A stretch of DNA of 64,000 nt, taken from the NCBI GenBank assembly GCA_965220345.1, contig OZ244822.1:2232001-2296000 (forward strand), given 5' to 3'. Source of the DNA: Aldehydirespirator sp965220345 (lineage in GTDB: Bacteria > Actinomycetota > Acidimicrobiia > Acidimicrobiales > Aldehydirespiratoraceae). The position numbers and the translations under genes were made by a program. The notes under the pieces are model-generated. The model saw only the letters and a program-made list of their open reading frames with translations, ran no database searches and was not told where the DNA came from. This document shows, piece by piece, positions 51,488-60,773 of the stretch (its first letter is position 1; each line of letters opens with the position of its first letter).

Positions 51488-53815
51488 ATGCAGCGGATCA
51501 TGCCTTCCGGCTCGTTCATGGGCAACGCAGTGCTGAGGCGCGAAGATCCTGATCTGCTCACCGGCGCGGCCCGTTTCGTGGGCGACATGACTCCCCCCAA
51601 AACGCTGCATGCAGTTTTTGTGCGTTCGGTGATGGCTCACGCACGTCTCGTTTCGGTTGATTGCGACGCGGCGCGTTCAGCTCGCGGTGTTGTCGGTGTC
51701 TGGACTTCCAAGGAACTACCTCTCGCTGCTCAACGTTTGTTCCCGATGCTGCCAGAGCAACTCACCCGACTGCCCTTGACCGACAAGGCTCGCTATGTGG
51801 GTGATCCGATTGCTGTGGTGGTGGCTGATTCACGGGCTGCGGCGATGGATGCAGCCGAACTAGTTGAGGTCGATTATCAGCCGCTGCAGGCAGTAGTAGA
51901 CCCGTTTGAGGCATTGAAACCTGAAGCTCCGGTCGTGATTGAAGCTCACGGCTCCAATAAAGCAGCCGAATTTTCTATCAAAGCTGATGCTGATGCACTG
52001 ACAGGTCATGACCTCATAGTGAGTGGCCGTTTCGCTAACCATCGTATGGCAGCAGCACCGATAGAGCCTTCAACGTTTCTAGCGGTACCCGACAGCAGTC
52101 AAAGCAACGCAAGCAGCACCGGCTTGACTTTGTGGTGCAGCACCCAGCGGCCACATGAGGTGCGAGACAAGGTGGCCGCCTCACTCGACTTGGCTCAAGA
52201 CGAGGTGCGGGTGATTGCCCCCGCGGTGGGCGGAGGCTTCGGGGCTAAAGCAGCCGTCTATCCAGAGTTTTTGGTGGTGGCATGGCTAGCTCATACGCTG
52301 GCACGTCCCGTTAAGTGGGTCGAGACCCGCAGCGAGAACCTAATCAATATGGTGCAAGCCCGTGACGTTGTCCACGACGTGGAACTCGGTCTCACCAAGG
52401 AAGGCGATTTTTGCTGGATCAAGATCAAAGCGATCGCTAACGCTGGCGCTTATCCGGGCATTGGTGGCATTCTGCCGTTCATCACGATGATGATGGCCAC
52501 CGGTCCATATCGCATTGCGGCAGTCGATTACGAAGCGGTTTCGGCTGTCACCAACATCACTCCCCTATCCGCATTCCGGGGCGCGGGACGCCCTGAAGCG
52601 GCCGTAACTTTGGAACGCATCGTTGATCGTGCCGCTGCTGAGCTGGAAATGGATCCTGCTGAGCTGCGACGCCGTAATCTGCTGGCACCCGAGGAGTTCC
52701 CGCTCAGCACTCCAAGCGGTGCCAACATGGACTGCGGCGAGTATGTCCGAGCTTTGGATCTGGCATTGGAGAAAGCCCAATATTCGCAGCTGCGTGCTGA
52801 GCAGGCGCAACGACGCGCTGCGGGTAGTTCCAAACTGCTGGGCATAGGCGTGTCTACCTATGTGGAGATCACCGCACTGAATCAGCACTCCGAGTTCGGT
52901 TCTGTCACTGTGGAACTTGACGGAACCATCACAGCTCGGGCTGGCACAGCGTCGCACGGGCAGGGTCACGCGACTGCTTTCTCGCAGATACTGGGCGAAG
53001 TTATGGGTGTGTCCGCCGAGCAGGTGAAAGTGATCGACGGCGACACTGCAGAAGTCCCTCGAGGTATTGGCACGGTGGGGTCGCGGTCGCTGCAGCTTGG
53101 TGGCAGCGCAGTCTTCGCCGCTGCACAGGAAGTGCTTGAGAAGGCCAAGCTTTTGGCTGCTGAGCTGCTCGAAGCCGACAGCGACGACATCGTGGTTGCG
53201 TCGGGGGGACTTGCAGTGGCGGGCGTGCCGTCTGTGACCGTGTCGTGGGCTGCCCTCGCTGCAGCTGCTGAAGCTGATCCTGATGACCTGCCCGAAGGGG
53301 TTGAGCCAGGAGGTTTAGCGGTCGAAACCGACTTCAACCAAGGAGAATCAAGTTATCCCTTCGGTGCTCATGTATCGGTGGTGGAAGTAGACACTGAAAC
53401 TGGTGACGTTCGGCTGCTGCGTCACATTGCGGTGGATGACTGCGGACGGATCCTTAATCCGCTGCTAGTGCAGGGTCAGGTTCACGGTGGTGTGGCTTCA
53501 GGAGTTGCGCAGGCTCTTTACGAAGAGTCAACTTTTGACTCTGAAGGCAACCCTCGCAACACTAATTTCGCTGACTACGCCATCCCGGCCGCATCTGAAC
53601 TGCCGAGATTCGAGATTTACCAAACCGAGACACCAACCCCGCTCAACCCGCTAGGTGCTAAAGGCATTGGCGAGTCGGGAACCATCGGATCTACACCAGC
53701 AGTGCAAGGGGCAGTGCTTGACGCGCTGGCACAAGTAGGGGTTGAGCACCTAGATATGCCGTTCACGCCGCAGCGTGTGTGGCGTGCCATTACCGCGGCT
53801 AAGTCGGTTCAGTAG
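51488..53815 (+). CDS. molybdenum hydroxylase large subunit (xanthine dehydrogenase / CoxL form II-like)
   Basis: 775 residues starting with ATG behind AAAGGAG. The N-terminal a/b hammerhead (PSGSFMGNAVLRREDPDLLT) and molybdopterin-binding regions include PAVGGGFGAKAAVYPE, SAFRGAGRPEAAVTLERIVD and the catalytic Glu in GAKGIGESGTIGST near residue 725. True CO dehydrogenases (form I) have AYxCSFR in the active loop; this one has FRGAGR, as in form II enzymes whose substrate is debated. The small Fe-S and medium FAD subunits usually adjacent are absent from the window. The cox maturation genes 12-16 kb away are the likely partners. Confidence 0.9.
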   Translation: MQRIMPSGSFMGNAVLRREDPDLLTGAARFVGDMTPPKTLHAVFVRSVMAHARLVSVDCDAARSARGVVGVWTSKELPLAAQRLFPMLPEQLTRLPLTDKARYVGDPIAVVVADSRAAAMDAAELVEVDYQPLQAVVDPFEALKPEAPVVIEAHGSNKAAEFSIKADADALTGHDLIVSGRFANHRMAAAPIEPSTFLAVPDSSQSNASSTGLTLWCSTQRPHEVRDKVAASLDLAQDEVRVIAPAVGGGFGAKAAVYPEFLVVAWLAHTLARPVKWVETRSENLINMVQARDVVHDVELGLTKEGDFCWIKIKAIANAGAYPGIGGILPFITMMMATGPYRIAAVDYEAVSAVTNITPLSAFRGAGRPEAAVTLERIVDRAAAELEMDPAELRRRNLLAPEEFPLSTPSGANMDCGEYVRALDLALEKAQYSQLRAEQAQRRAAGSSKLLGIGVSTYVEITALNQHSEFGSVTVELDGTITARAGTASHGQGHATAFSQILGEVMGVSAEQVKVIDGDTAEVPRGIGTVGSRSLQLGGSAVFAAAQEVLEKAKLLAAELLEADSDDIVVASGGLAVAGVPSVTVSWAALAAAAEADPDDLPEGVEPGGLAVETDFNQGESSYPFGAHVSVVEVDTETGDVRLLRHIAVDDCGRILNPLLVQGQVHGGVASGVAQALYEESTFDSEGNPRNTNFADYAIPAASELPRFEIYQTETPTPLNPLGAKGIGESGTIGSTPAVQGAVLDALAQVGVEHLDMPFTPQRVWRAITAAKSVQ

Positions 53816-53858
53816 CTCTTTATCACTCCCTCAGCAGCCCTCAGTAGCTCTCCCCAAG

Positions 53859-55196
53859 CTAAGCGGCTTGCTTTGTGAGGATGTGGTCCAGGATGGTCAC
53901 GAAACGGTAAATATCGCTGAAAGAGTTATAGAGAGGCACCGGCGCTGCACGGATCACGTCGGGATAACGCCAGTCGCACACAACATCGTTATCCAACAAT
54001 TGCTGATGCACCAGCTTCGGATCAACCCCCGGCGCTTTCACGCGTAGCGCATACTGGCAGCCTCGCTCAGCAGTGCGGCGCGGTGTGATCACCTCCATTC
54101 GGTCACCAATCACTTCGTCCAGCAGTAGGTCAAGAAACTCGATCTGTTTCAGTGATTTGGCCCGCAGCGCCATGATGCCGCCAACCTGTTCAAATATTTC
54201 CAGAGAAGCTCGCAGAGCCGCCATCGGCAGAATCGCCGGGTTGGAGAGCTGCCAAGAGTCAACCGTGGGGATCGGCTCAAAAACCGTGTCCATCTCAAAG
54301 CGGGTTTCTTGTCGCTGCCCCCACCAGCCGAGAAGTTTCGGTAGTGAAGCGTCACCCAGGTCACCCAAATGCTTGTCATGAACGAAAGCGCCAGCAGTGC
54401 CGCCCGGGCCGCCGTTGAGATACTTGTAACCGCACCAGACAGAGAAATCGACATCCCAGTCATGCAAAGCCAACGGAACGTTGCCGACGGCATGTGCCAG
54501 ATCAAAGCCGACACGGGCACCGACCCGCTGCGCTGCCTCAGCGATCTCCGCCATTGGTAGCACCTGGCCGGTGTAGTAGTGAACACCGGGAAGCATCACC
54601 AGAGCCAGTTCCGGACCGTGCTCTTCGATCAAAGCCAGCAGGTCGCTGCGCTGCAAGATGTCGGTGCCGGGTCTGGGACGGGCAATAATCAGCGAATCGG
54701 CTGGGTCATGGCCACGCTGACGGATCTGGCTTTGGGCAGCGAAATGGTCGCTAGGGAAAGCATGATCCTCGATCAGGATCTTGTGGCGGGTGTGGTCAGG
54801 GTTATAGAAGCTGATCATCAGCAAATGCAGGTTCACGGTGAGCGAGTTCATTGCCACGACCTCGTTCGGGTGTCCACCAACAAGCCGCGCCAACGGTTCT
54901 GTTAGCAACTTGTGATAAGGCAACCAAGCCAAGTCGCCCTCTAGGTGTGCTGCCGCACCGAGGCGAGCCCAACGCTGAAGCTCGGTATTGACATGATCGA
55001 CAGCAGTTCGTGGTAGCGCACCGAGTGAGTTGCCGACAAGATAAATCTGTGTTGCACCGTCTCTACCTTGCGGCAGATGGAACTCGTCGCGAAACGCTGC
55101 TAGCGGATCCGCGGCATCAAGAGCCTCTGCGGTAGCTGCATCGCTTCTGAGCGAATTCACAGGGTTCACGGGGTTCACTGCGGCAGCTTGACCCAA
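53859..55196 (-). CDS. kynU: kynureninase
   Basis: 445 residues of the PLP fold-type I family: YLVGNSLGALPRTAVDHVNT, NEVVAMNSLTVNLHLLMISF, the PLP Asp region FDLAHAVGNVPLALHDWDVD and the Schiff-base Lys in VWCGYKYLNGGPGGTAGAF. It splits kynurenine or 3-hydroxykynurenine to (3-hydroxy)anthranilate and alanine. It overlaps the 3-hydroxyanthranilate dioxygenase gene by 22 bases and has a Pro/Asn repeat in its first residues (VNPVNPVNS), so the exact start may be later. Confidence 0.94.
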   Translation of the reverse strand: MGQAAAVNPVNPVNSLRSDAATAEALDAADPLAAFRDEFHLPQGRDGATQIYLVGNSLGALPRTAVDHVNTELQRWARLGAAAHLEGDLAWLPYHKLLTEPLARLVGGHPNEVVAMNSLTVNLHLLMISFYNPDHTRHKILIEDHAFPSDHFAAQSQIRQRGHDPADSLIIARPRPGTDILQRSDLLALIEEHGPELALVMLPGVHYYTGQVLPMAEIAEAAQRVGARVGFDLAHAVGNVPLALHDWDVDFSVWCGYKYLNGGPGGTAGAFVHDKHLGDLGDASLPKLLGWWGQRQETRFEMDTVFEPIPTVDSWQLSNPAILPMAALRASLEIFEQVGGIMALRAKSLKQIEFLDLLLDEVIGDRMEVITPRRTAERGCQYALRVKAPGVDPKLVHQQLLDNDVVCDWRYPDVIRAAPVPLYNSFSDIYRFVTILDHILTKQAA

Positions 55197-55732
55197 CCTT
55201 CGGGGGGCTGCTTGCCGGGATGCAGCGCACCGCAGTATGTGCAGGTTCGTTTCTTTTCGCTGCTGTAGAAGCTCTCAAACAGCGGAGGCAGGTCACGCAC
55301 AATGCTGGTAAGTGACACTTCCACTCGATGCACCAGCGCCTCGCATTCAAAGCAATACCACTCGAAGCCGTCTTTGGTACCGTCAGGGCGTTTGGGTTCA
55401 ACCACAAGCCCGACCGAACCAGCTTGAGGCCGTTGCGGCGAATGACGCAAATGCGCTGGCAACAGAAATATGTCGCCTTCGCGAATCGGCACATCACAAG
55501 CAACGCCGTCCTCAATGACTTTTAGAACCATGTCGCCTTCGAGTTGATAGAAGAACTCTTCGACGGGGTCATCATGGAAGTCGCTGCGCTGGTTGGGTCC
55601 CCCAACGACGGTGACCATGAGATCAGCGTTCTCCCAGATCTGCTGGTTACCTACGGGAGGTTTGAGCAGTTCACGATGTTCATCAATCCATTGTTTGAAA
55701 TTGAAAGCCGCAAGCCGTGTTCCGTCTGCCAT
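55175..55732 (-). CDS. nbaC: 3-hydroxyanthranilate 3,4-dioxygenase
   Basis: 185 residues of the cupin fold. Fe ligands are in SDFHDDPVEEFFYQLEGDM (His and Glu) and FLLPAHLRHSPQRP. The two C-terminal Cys pairs CFECEALVHR and CTYCGALHPGK form the rubredoxin-like metal site of bacterial 3-hydroxyanthranilate dioxygenases. The product is 2-amino-3-carboxymuconate 6-semialdehyde, which closes to quinolinate or is degraded. It sits between kynU and the DapA-like gene. Confidence 0.94.
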   Translation of the reverse strand: MADGTRLAAFNFKQWIDEHRELLKPPVGNQQIWENADLMVTVVGGPNQRSDFHDDPVEEFFYQLEGDMVLKVIEDGVACDVPIREGDIFLLPAHLRHSPQRPQAGSVGLVVEPKRPDGTKDGFEWYCFECEALVHRVEVSLTSIVRDLPPLFESFYSSEKKRTCTYCGALHPGKQPPEGWVKLPQ

Positions 55733-55795
55733 AGGTGTTCCTTTCTGAGTTCTTTGCAGCGTCTGGAGCTGTTGTGCTGTTGTTTTATTGCGTTA

Positions 55796-56776
55796 CTACC
55801 TTTGGTGCAGCCCGCACTGCTCAAAGGCTGCTCGTGTGAGTTGTTTTTCGTTTTCGGTGAGTTCTAGCAACGGCGGACGGACCCTGCCCCCCACTTGTCC
55901 GAGCAGCGTTTGCCAATATTTTTGATGAGCGTGAGGCTTCTCAGCAGGCCGAGTGTTTCTCAAAGCTTCACGCACCGGGTTGAGGCTGGCAGAAATACGC
56001 CGCGCCTCGTCAATATCACCCGCAAAAGCTGCCATGGTGTAGTCATGCATGCGACGATCTTCAGCAGTCTGAAGCAAGAAAGGTGGCGAAGAACACAAAT
56101 ACAGCTTCCAATCGAGTTCCAAAATATTGTCGAGCCATTCGTCTTCGGAGGCGGTGCTCACCTGGATCCGGTCGCGGGCGAGCTGGGTCAGTTCAACATA
56201 CATTGGGCGCTTGACGCTGTATTTGATCGCGACCACTGTTTCAAGATCCGCTAGCCGATTGCAGAGTTGCGGTGACATCACATAGCCGCTGTCGGGATGG
56301 CTCCACAAAGCCAGCGGAATATCAACACTTCGGGTGATGTGCTGATAGTAACCCAAAACGGTTTCGTCGTGCTCTCGAGCGAAATGCAGCATCGGAGCGT
56401 GAACCACGATGTAATCAGCCCCAGCGCTTTGTGCGTGACGCGCCAAATCGATCACAACATCAAGGTTCTGATCTGAACATGACATAATCGTTTGAGCTTT
56501 GCCGTTAGCGGCTTCCACAGCGATCTCTAGGGCTTGCTTGCGTTCTTGGATACTCATTGAGAAGCATTCGCCTTGCTTGCCTGACACAAACACACCAGCG
56601 ATACCCAGATCTTCGGTCCAGTGGCGAATATTTTCAGCGAAACCCTCAACATCAAGACGTAGATCGTCATCAAATGGTGTCAGCGCGGCAGCCCAGATTC
56701 CTTGCAGATTCTCGCGTGCGTAGTCCTTGGCTTGAGCTCTAGTAGCTTTGGTGTATCGCAAGATGGTGATGCTCAA
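55796..56776 (-). CDS. DapA-family aldolase/lyase of unknown substrate in the kynurenine cluster
   Basis: 326 residues of the NAL/DHDPS (TIM barrel) superfamily. GIWAAALTPFDDDLRLDVEG opens the barrel, GVFVSGKQGECFSMSIQERK is the carboxylate-binding loop and the Schiff-base Lys is in VVAIKYSVKRP near residue 188. The catalytic Tyr of dihydrodipicolinate synthase (in YYN/xP) is not present: that stretch reads VVHAPMLHFAREHDE. A normal lysine-pathway role is therefore unlikely. Location between nbaC and an aldehyde dehydrogenase suggests action on an aminomuconate or keto-acid intermediate, which is inference. Confidence 0.8.
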   Translation of the reverse strand: MSITILRYTKATRAQAKDYARENLQGIWAAALTPFDDDLRLDVEGFAENIRHWTEDLGIAGVFVSGKQGECFSMSIQERKQALEIAVEAANGKAQTIMSCSDQNLDVVIDLARHAQSAGADYIVVHAPMLHFAREHDETVLGYYQHITRSVDIPLALWSHPDSGYVMSPQLCNRLADLETVVAIKYSVKRPMYVELTQLARDRIQVSTASEDEWLDNILELDWKLYLCSSPPFLLQTAEDRRMHDYTMAAFAGDIDEARRISASLNPVREALRNTRPAEKPHAHQKYWQTLLGQVGGRVRPPLLELTENEKQLTRAAFEQCGLHQR

Positions 56777-56808
56777 CTCTCGGCTTTTGGGTAACGGCGT
56801 TCGGCCTT

Positions 56809-56829
56809 TGCTTTGCTTTGCTTTGGCTT
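56809..56829. repeat. TTTGC pentanucleotide repeat
   Basis: A short run of three to four TTTGC units (GCCTTTGCTTTGCTTTGCTT) directly behind the stop codon of the aldehyde dehydrogenase gene, in the 53-base gap before the DapA-like gene. It may be a slippage product; no effect on reading frames is expected. Confidence 0.6.
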
Positions 56830-58275
56830 CTATGCGATTGAGATGCTGTGGGATACGTTCTTGACGATCATGTAGTTGTGCAAGCCTTCTGCCCCACCCT
56901 CACGGCCGTAGCCGCTGGATTTGACTCCACCAAAAGGTGTCTCAGGAACCGAAGCTTCTAACGTATTGATCGACAAGTTCCCGGCTTCTACCTGTTGCAC
57001 CATCTGCTGGATGTAGTCGGCACGGTTGGTGAAGCCGTAAGCGGCAAGTCCGAACGGCACAGCATTAGCGCGTTCGATGGCTTCATCAAGGGAGGCCACC
57101 GGGTTGACTACAGCTAGAGGCCCGAACGGTTCTTCGCTCATAACTCGGGCGTTGTTGGGCACATTCGCAAGCACGGTCGGCTCAAAGAAATATCCCGGCA
57201 CTTCGCTGCGGGCACCGCCGGTAACAACTTCTGCGCCTGTGTTGCGCGCGTCCGCTATGAGATCACTTAAAGCCGCAGGGCGACGGTCATTAGCGAGCGG
57301 TCCCATCTCAATGCCGTCACGCATCGGATCACCTACCACCGTATCCGCGGCACGCTGCGCGAACTTCTCAAGGAACTCCTCAAAGATTTTTTCATGCACA
57401 AAGAAGCGAGTCGGGGATGTGCAAACCTGACCAGCGTTGCGCATCTTGCGAACCGCAGAAGTAGTCGCAACCGCAGCAGGGTCTGCATCTTCGCAGACGA
57501 TCACCGGCGCGTGCCCGCCTAGTTCCATCAGCACAGGTGTCATGTTTTGTGAAGCCAATCCGGTGAGATGACGCCCCACTGCGGTCGAGCCGGTGAAGGC
57601 AACCAGTCGAACCGACTCTTGCGGGATCAGATGCTCAGAGATTTCTGCAGGCTCGCCATATACCAGGTTGAGCACGCCCGCTGGCAGGCCAGCATCGTGA
57701 AGAGCCGCAACAATGTGCATAGCTCCCGCGGGGGTTTCTTCGGCAGGCTTGATGATGACAGCGCAGCCCGCGGCTAGTGCGCTAGCAATTTTGCGAGCAG
57801 GCTGGCTCATCGGGAAGTTCCACGGCGAGAAGGCTGCTACCACGCCTATGGGCTGATGATGAACTATGTGGTTGATACCCGGGTTGCTAGGAATGACACG
57901 TCCGTAGCTGCGAGTTGCTTCACCGGCATCCCATTCAAAGAACTCGCAACCACGAATAACTTCGAGTTCGGCCTGCCGGTAGGGCTTGCCTAGTTCCAGG
58001 GTGATATGACGAGCGATCACGTCACAGCGTTCACGCATGAGTGCTGCGGCTTTGAGCAGTACATCGGCTCGATCCTTGGGTGCTGTGCGCCGCCACACCT
58101 CGAAGCCTTTAACAGCGGCTTGTAGAGCATCATCAAGGTCTCGCTGCTCAGCACGCGCTAAGTGTCCGACTATCTGCTCGTTCGCTGGGTTGATCACGGG
58201 CAGGTGATCAGGGGTCATGCGCCAAGAACCCCCTATGTAAAGCCCGATATCGGGATAGTCAGTTGTTGCATTCAC
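56830..58275 (-). CDS. NAD(P)-dependent aldehyde dehydrogenase (aminomuconate or succinate semialdehyde type)
   Basis: 481 residues, standard ALDH length. Visible: FSPWNFPMSQPARKIASALA, IIKPAEETP, FTGSTAVGRHL, catalytic Glu in LMELGGHAPVIV and Cys in MRNAGQVCTSPTRFF near residue 285, EEPFGPLAVV, and GGVKSSGYGREGGAEGL. It resembles succinate-semialdehyde and 2-aminomuconate-semialdehyde dehydrogenases. In this cluster oxidation of 2-aminomuconate 6-semialdehyde is plausible, but the decarboxylase that would make that substrate is not seen. Confidence 0.9.
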   Translation of the reverse strand: MNATTDYPDIGLYIGGSWRMTPDHLPVINPANEQIVGHLARAEQRDLDDALQAAVKGFEVWRRTAPKDRADVLLKAAALMRERCDVIARHITLELGKPYRQAELEVIRGCEFFEWDAGEATRSYGRVIPSNPGINHIVHHQPIGVVAAFSPWNFPMSQPARKIASALAAGCAVIIKPAEETPAGAMHIVAALHDAGLPAGVLNLVYGEPAEISEHLIPQESVRLVAFTGSTAVGRHLTGLASQNMTPVLMELGGHAPVIVCEDADPAAVATTSAVRKMRNAGQVCTSPTRFFVHEKIFEEFLEKFAQRAADTVVGDPMRDGIEMGPLANDRRPAALSDLIADARNTGAEVVTGGARSEVPGYFFEPTVLANVPNNARVMSEEPFGPLAVVNPVASLDEAIERANAVPFGLAAYGFTNRADYIQQMVQQVEAGNLSINTLEASVPETPFGGVKSSGYGREGGAEGLHNYMIVKNVSHSISIA

Positions 58276-58392
58276 AGCTTGAATCTATGCAGATATGTCC
58301 AAAGCTGCTAGTTGTCAGTGAAAGCCGAGCGTTGTATTGCCACCCCTCCCACCTCGGGCTAGATGGCCGCTTCGTAATCAGCCGACACGGTT

Positions 58393-59199
58393 TTAGAACG
58401 ATTTGCGGATAGCCCAAAGGTCAGGAAACACAGGACGCATAATCGTGGTGCGCAGATAGGCAGCACCGTCGGAGCCTCCCGTGCCTTGTTTGGTGCCGAT
58501 AGTGCGCTGCACCATCATCACATGCCGGTAGCGCCACTCCATGAAACCCTCATCTAGGTCAGTTAAAAGCTCGCAGATCTCTACAAGGGGTGGATGATCC
58601 CGATAGATGCTGTGCAGCACTGTCTGCACTTCTGGGGACGGCTCGTAGGCGAGTGTCACATCGCGCTCTAATACTGCCTGTGGAATGTCGAAACCGTTGC
58701 GTGCCAAGTAACGCAAAAAGCAGTCCCACACCGTCGGCGACTTCAGACGCTGCTGCAACTGTTGGTGGGCTTCTGGATCGTCTTGCGGGATCAACTCAAG
58801 ATGAGCTATGTCGAATTGTCCAAGCAATATCTCCAGTTCTCGGAACTGCACCGACTGGAAGCCGCTGGCGCTTTCCAGAAACGGGCGGAAAGACGCGAAC
58901 TCAAGAGGGGTCATAGTTTCGAGCACGTCAAGTTGACTGACCAAAGTTTTGAGGATTTTGAGAACCCGTTTGAGTTGATGGCTGCCCTTGAACGGCGAGT
59001 CGTTGTTGAGATGACTGCAAAGCCTGTCGAGTTCGTGAATGACTTGTTTGAACCACAGCTCATACACCTGATGGATGATTATGAACAGGGTCTCGTCGTG
59101 TTCTGGTGCCCCGCTGTCGGGATCAACAGAGCGACACTGCTGCAGCGACAGCAGCTCTTTGATCTTCAGATAGGAAGCGTAAGTCAGATCATTGCTCAC
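58393..59199 (-). CDS. kynA: tryptophan 2,3-dioxygenase
   Basis: 268 residues, the short bacterial form. TYASYLKIKELLSLQQCRS, DETLFIIIHQVYELWFKQVI with the substrate-site Tyr and Phe, FRPFLESASGFQSVQFRELE, and the haem His in WRYRHVMMVQRTIGTKQGTG. It opens the indole ring of tryptophan to N-formylkynurenine. Its GTG start overlaps the stop of the kmo gene (GTGA), so the two are translationally coupled. The kynurenine formamidase expected next in the pathway is not in the window. Confidence 0.95.
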   Translation of the reverse strand: MSNDLTYASYLKIKELLSLQQCRSVDPDSGAPEHDETLFIIIHQVYELWFKQVIHELDRLCSHLNNDSPFKGSHQLKRVLKILKTLVSQLDVLETMTPLEFASFRPFLESASGFQSVQFRELEILLGQFDIAHLELIPQDDPEAHQQLQQRLKSPTVWDCFLRYLARNGFDIPQAVLERDVTLAYEPSPEVQTVLHSIYRDHPPLVEICELLTDLDEGFMEWRYRHVMMVQRTIGTKQGTGGSDGAAYLRTTIMRPVFPDLWAIRKSF

Positions 59200-60731
59200 A
59201 GCGAAAGTGATACCGGTCTTGCTAAAGGGTCAATCTGAGGTAGAGGTTCAAGGTTTGCCACCAGCCCGGCGGCACGATCCATGTCCACATCGGCAACGGC
59301 TGTGCATCCGGCTGTGAGTTCGGTCATGATCTTGTCTTGGCGGGCTGCACGAGCGGCGGCTTCGGCATAGGGCATGGTCGAGAACATCACCATGTTGTAA
59401 CGCGGGCTGAACCTTTCTGGGTGGTGTTGCTGCAACTTCAGCGCAAGCTCACGCTTTAGTAGATAGTCGCGGTCAATCACGCCAGAGCGCATTTCTATAT
59501 AGTTATCAAGCGCCATATCGGCGATGGCTTCAGCGTTGGGTTTGCGTTCAGCCTCGAAAGCCGCGAAAGCTGAGGCTAGGTCATCGGGCTGTTCACGCAG
59601 CTGCCTGTCGAGAGCCCGAACCGACTCCATAGCAAGGTTCATGCCCTGCCCGTGAAACGGCACGATGGCGTGAGCAGAGTCTCCGACCAGCACAGCTTTA
59701 CCCTGGTAGTGCCAGCCGCTGCAGCGCATAGTGGCGAGACGACCTTCGGGATTAGTGAAGAACTGATCCACAATATCGGGCACGAGCGCTGCGACCTCAC
59801 CGAAATGCTCCTCAAAGAACCGCGAGACTGCTTCGGGTGTTGTCAACGAGGCGAAGCTGTTTTCCCCTTCGTGGGGGGCGAACAAAGTGGCGGTGAAGTC
59901 TCCTTGAGGGTTGGGCAAAGCGATGAGCATAAAGTTGCGCCGCGGCCAAATATGCAATCCGTTGGGGTCAAGCTGAAAGCCGCCACCAGGCGCGGGAGGA
60001 ATCCGCAGTTCCTTGTATCCGTGGCCGAGTTGGCTCACATTCACGCTGCCTCCAGCGGATTCCACCACTGATGCGCGTATAGCTGAACCAGCTCCGTCGG
60101 AGCAGATAGCAGTCCCGAACTCAACGCTGCGCAGAGTGCCGTTCAAGCTCTGCGATTTCTGAGAGTTCCGAGAAGCATGAGAGTTCTGAGTGTTCTGGGC
60201 AGATGCGCTCATTTCTGGTGCACCAATTTGCAGGGTGTTGGCGGTGAGGTCAATGGCCTGCACCGGGCTTTCGAACTGGAAACTCACCCGGCCCGTAGCT
60301 TCGGCAGCGTCAATCAGGATGGCGTTGAGGTCGCGCCTTGACACTGAGTGGATCACCTCATGGGGGCCTGTTCCGTAGGGCTGCAACACCGCTTGCGAGC
60401 CATCAGCCCGCGAGCCGTCATCTGCGTGGATAATCCGTCCTCGCATAGGAATCGTGATCGAATCAACCTGCTCAATTACCCCGACTTCTGCCAGAGGCAC
60501 GATCCCGCGCGTAGCCAGCGCCAGATTGATGGAGCGGCCTGCTGAGATCTCGGCTCTGCGGATGTCGGGACGTGCTTCATACACGGTCACTTCGCAGCCC
60601 GCACGAGCAAGGTAGAGCGCCATTAGCGCCCCGGCGGGCCCAGCACCGACCACCACTATTGGAGCGTTGTCGCTGAGGGCACTACCCACGATCTCAAGGC
60701 TAGTCCTACAGACTTCGGCAGGCCGAGCCAA
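59196..60731 (-). CDS. kmo: kynurenine 3-monooxygenase
   Basis: Up to 511 residues of the FAD aromatic hydroxylase type. The dinucleotide fold is PIVVVGAGPAGALMALYLAR, followed by GRSINLALATRG (characteristic of KMO), the DG-like motif around GTAICSDGAGSAIRASVV, and GKAVLVGDSAHAIVPFHGQG near residue 330. It hydroxylates kynurenine to 3-hydroxykynurenine with NADPH. The longest frame begins with TTG at 60731; GTG at 60689, 14 codons on, is nearer the fold and may be the real start. It diverges from the sigma factor gene by a short gap. Confidence 0.93.
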   Translation of the reverse strand: MARPAEVCRTSLEIVGSALSDNAPIVVVGAGPAGALMALYLARAGCEVTVYEARPDIRRAEISAGRSINLALATRGIVPLAEVGVIEQVDSITIPMRGRIIHADDGSRADGSQAVLQPYGTGPHEVIHSVSRRDLNAILIDAAEATGRVSFQFESPVQAIDLTANTLQIGAPEMSASAQNTQNSHASRNSQKSQSLNGTLRSVEFGTAICSDGAGSAIRASVVESAGGSVNVSQLGHGYKELRIPPAPGGGFQLDPNGLHIWPRRNFMLIALPNPQGDFTATLFAPHEGENSFASLTTPEAVSRFFEEHFGEVAALVPDIVDQFFTNPEGRLATMRCSGWHYQGKAVLVGDSAHAIVPFHGQGMNLAMESVRALDRQLREQPDDLASAFAAFEAERKPNAEAIADMALDNYIEMRSGVIDRDYLLKRELALKLQQHHPERFSPRYNMVMFSTMPYAEAAARAARQDKIMTELTAGCTAVADVDMDRAAGLVANLEPLPQIDPLARPVSLSL

Positions 60732-60773
60732 CTATCGGGAACCTTTTGGCCGCTTCAGGCATCTTGTTAAGAG

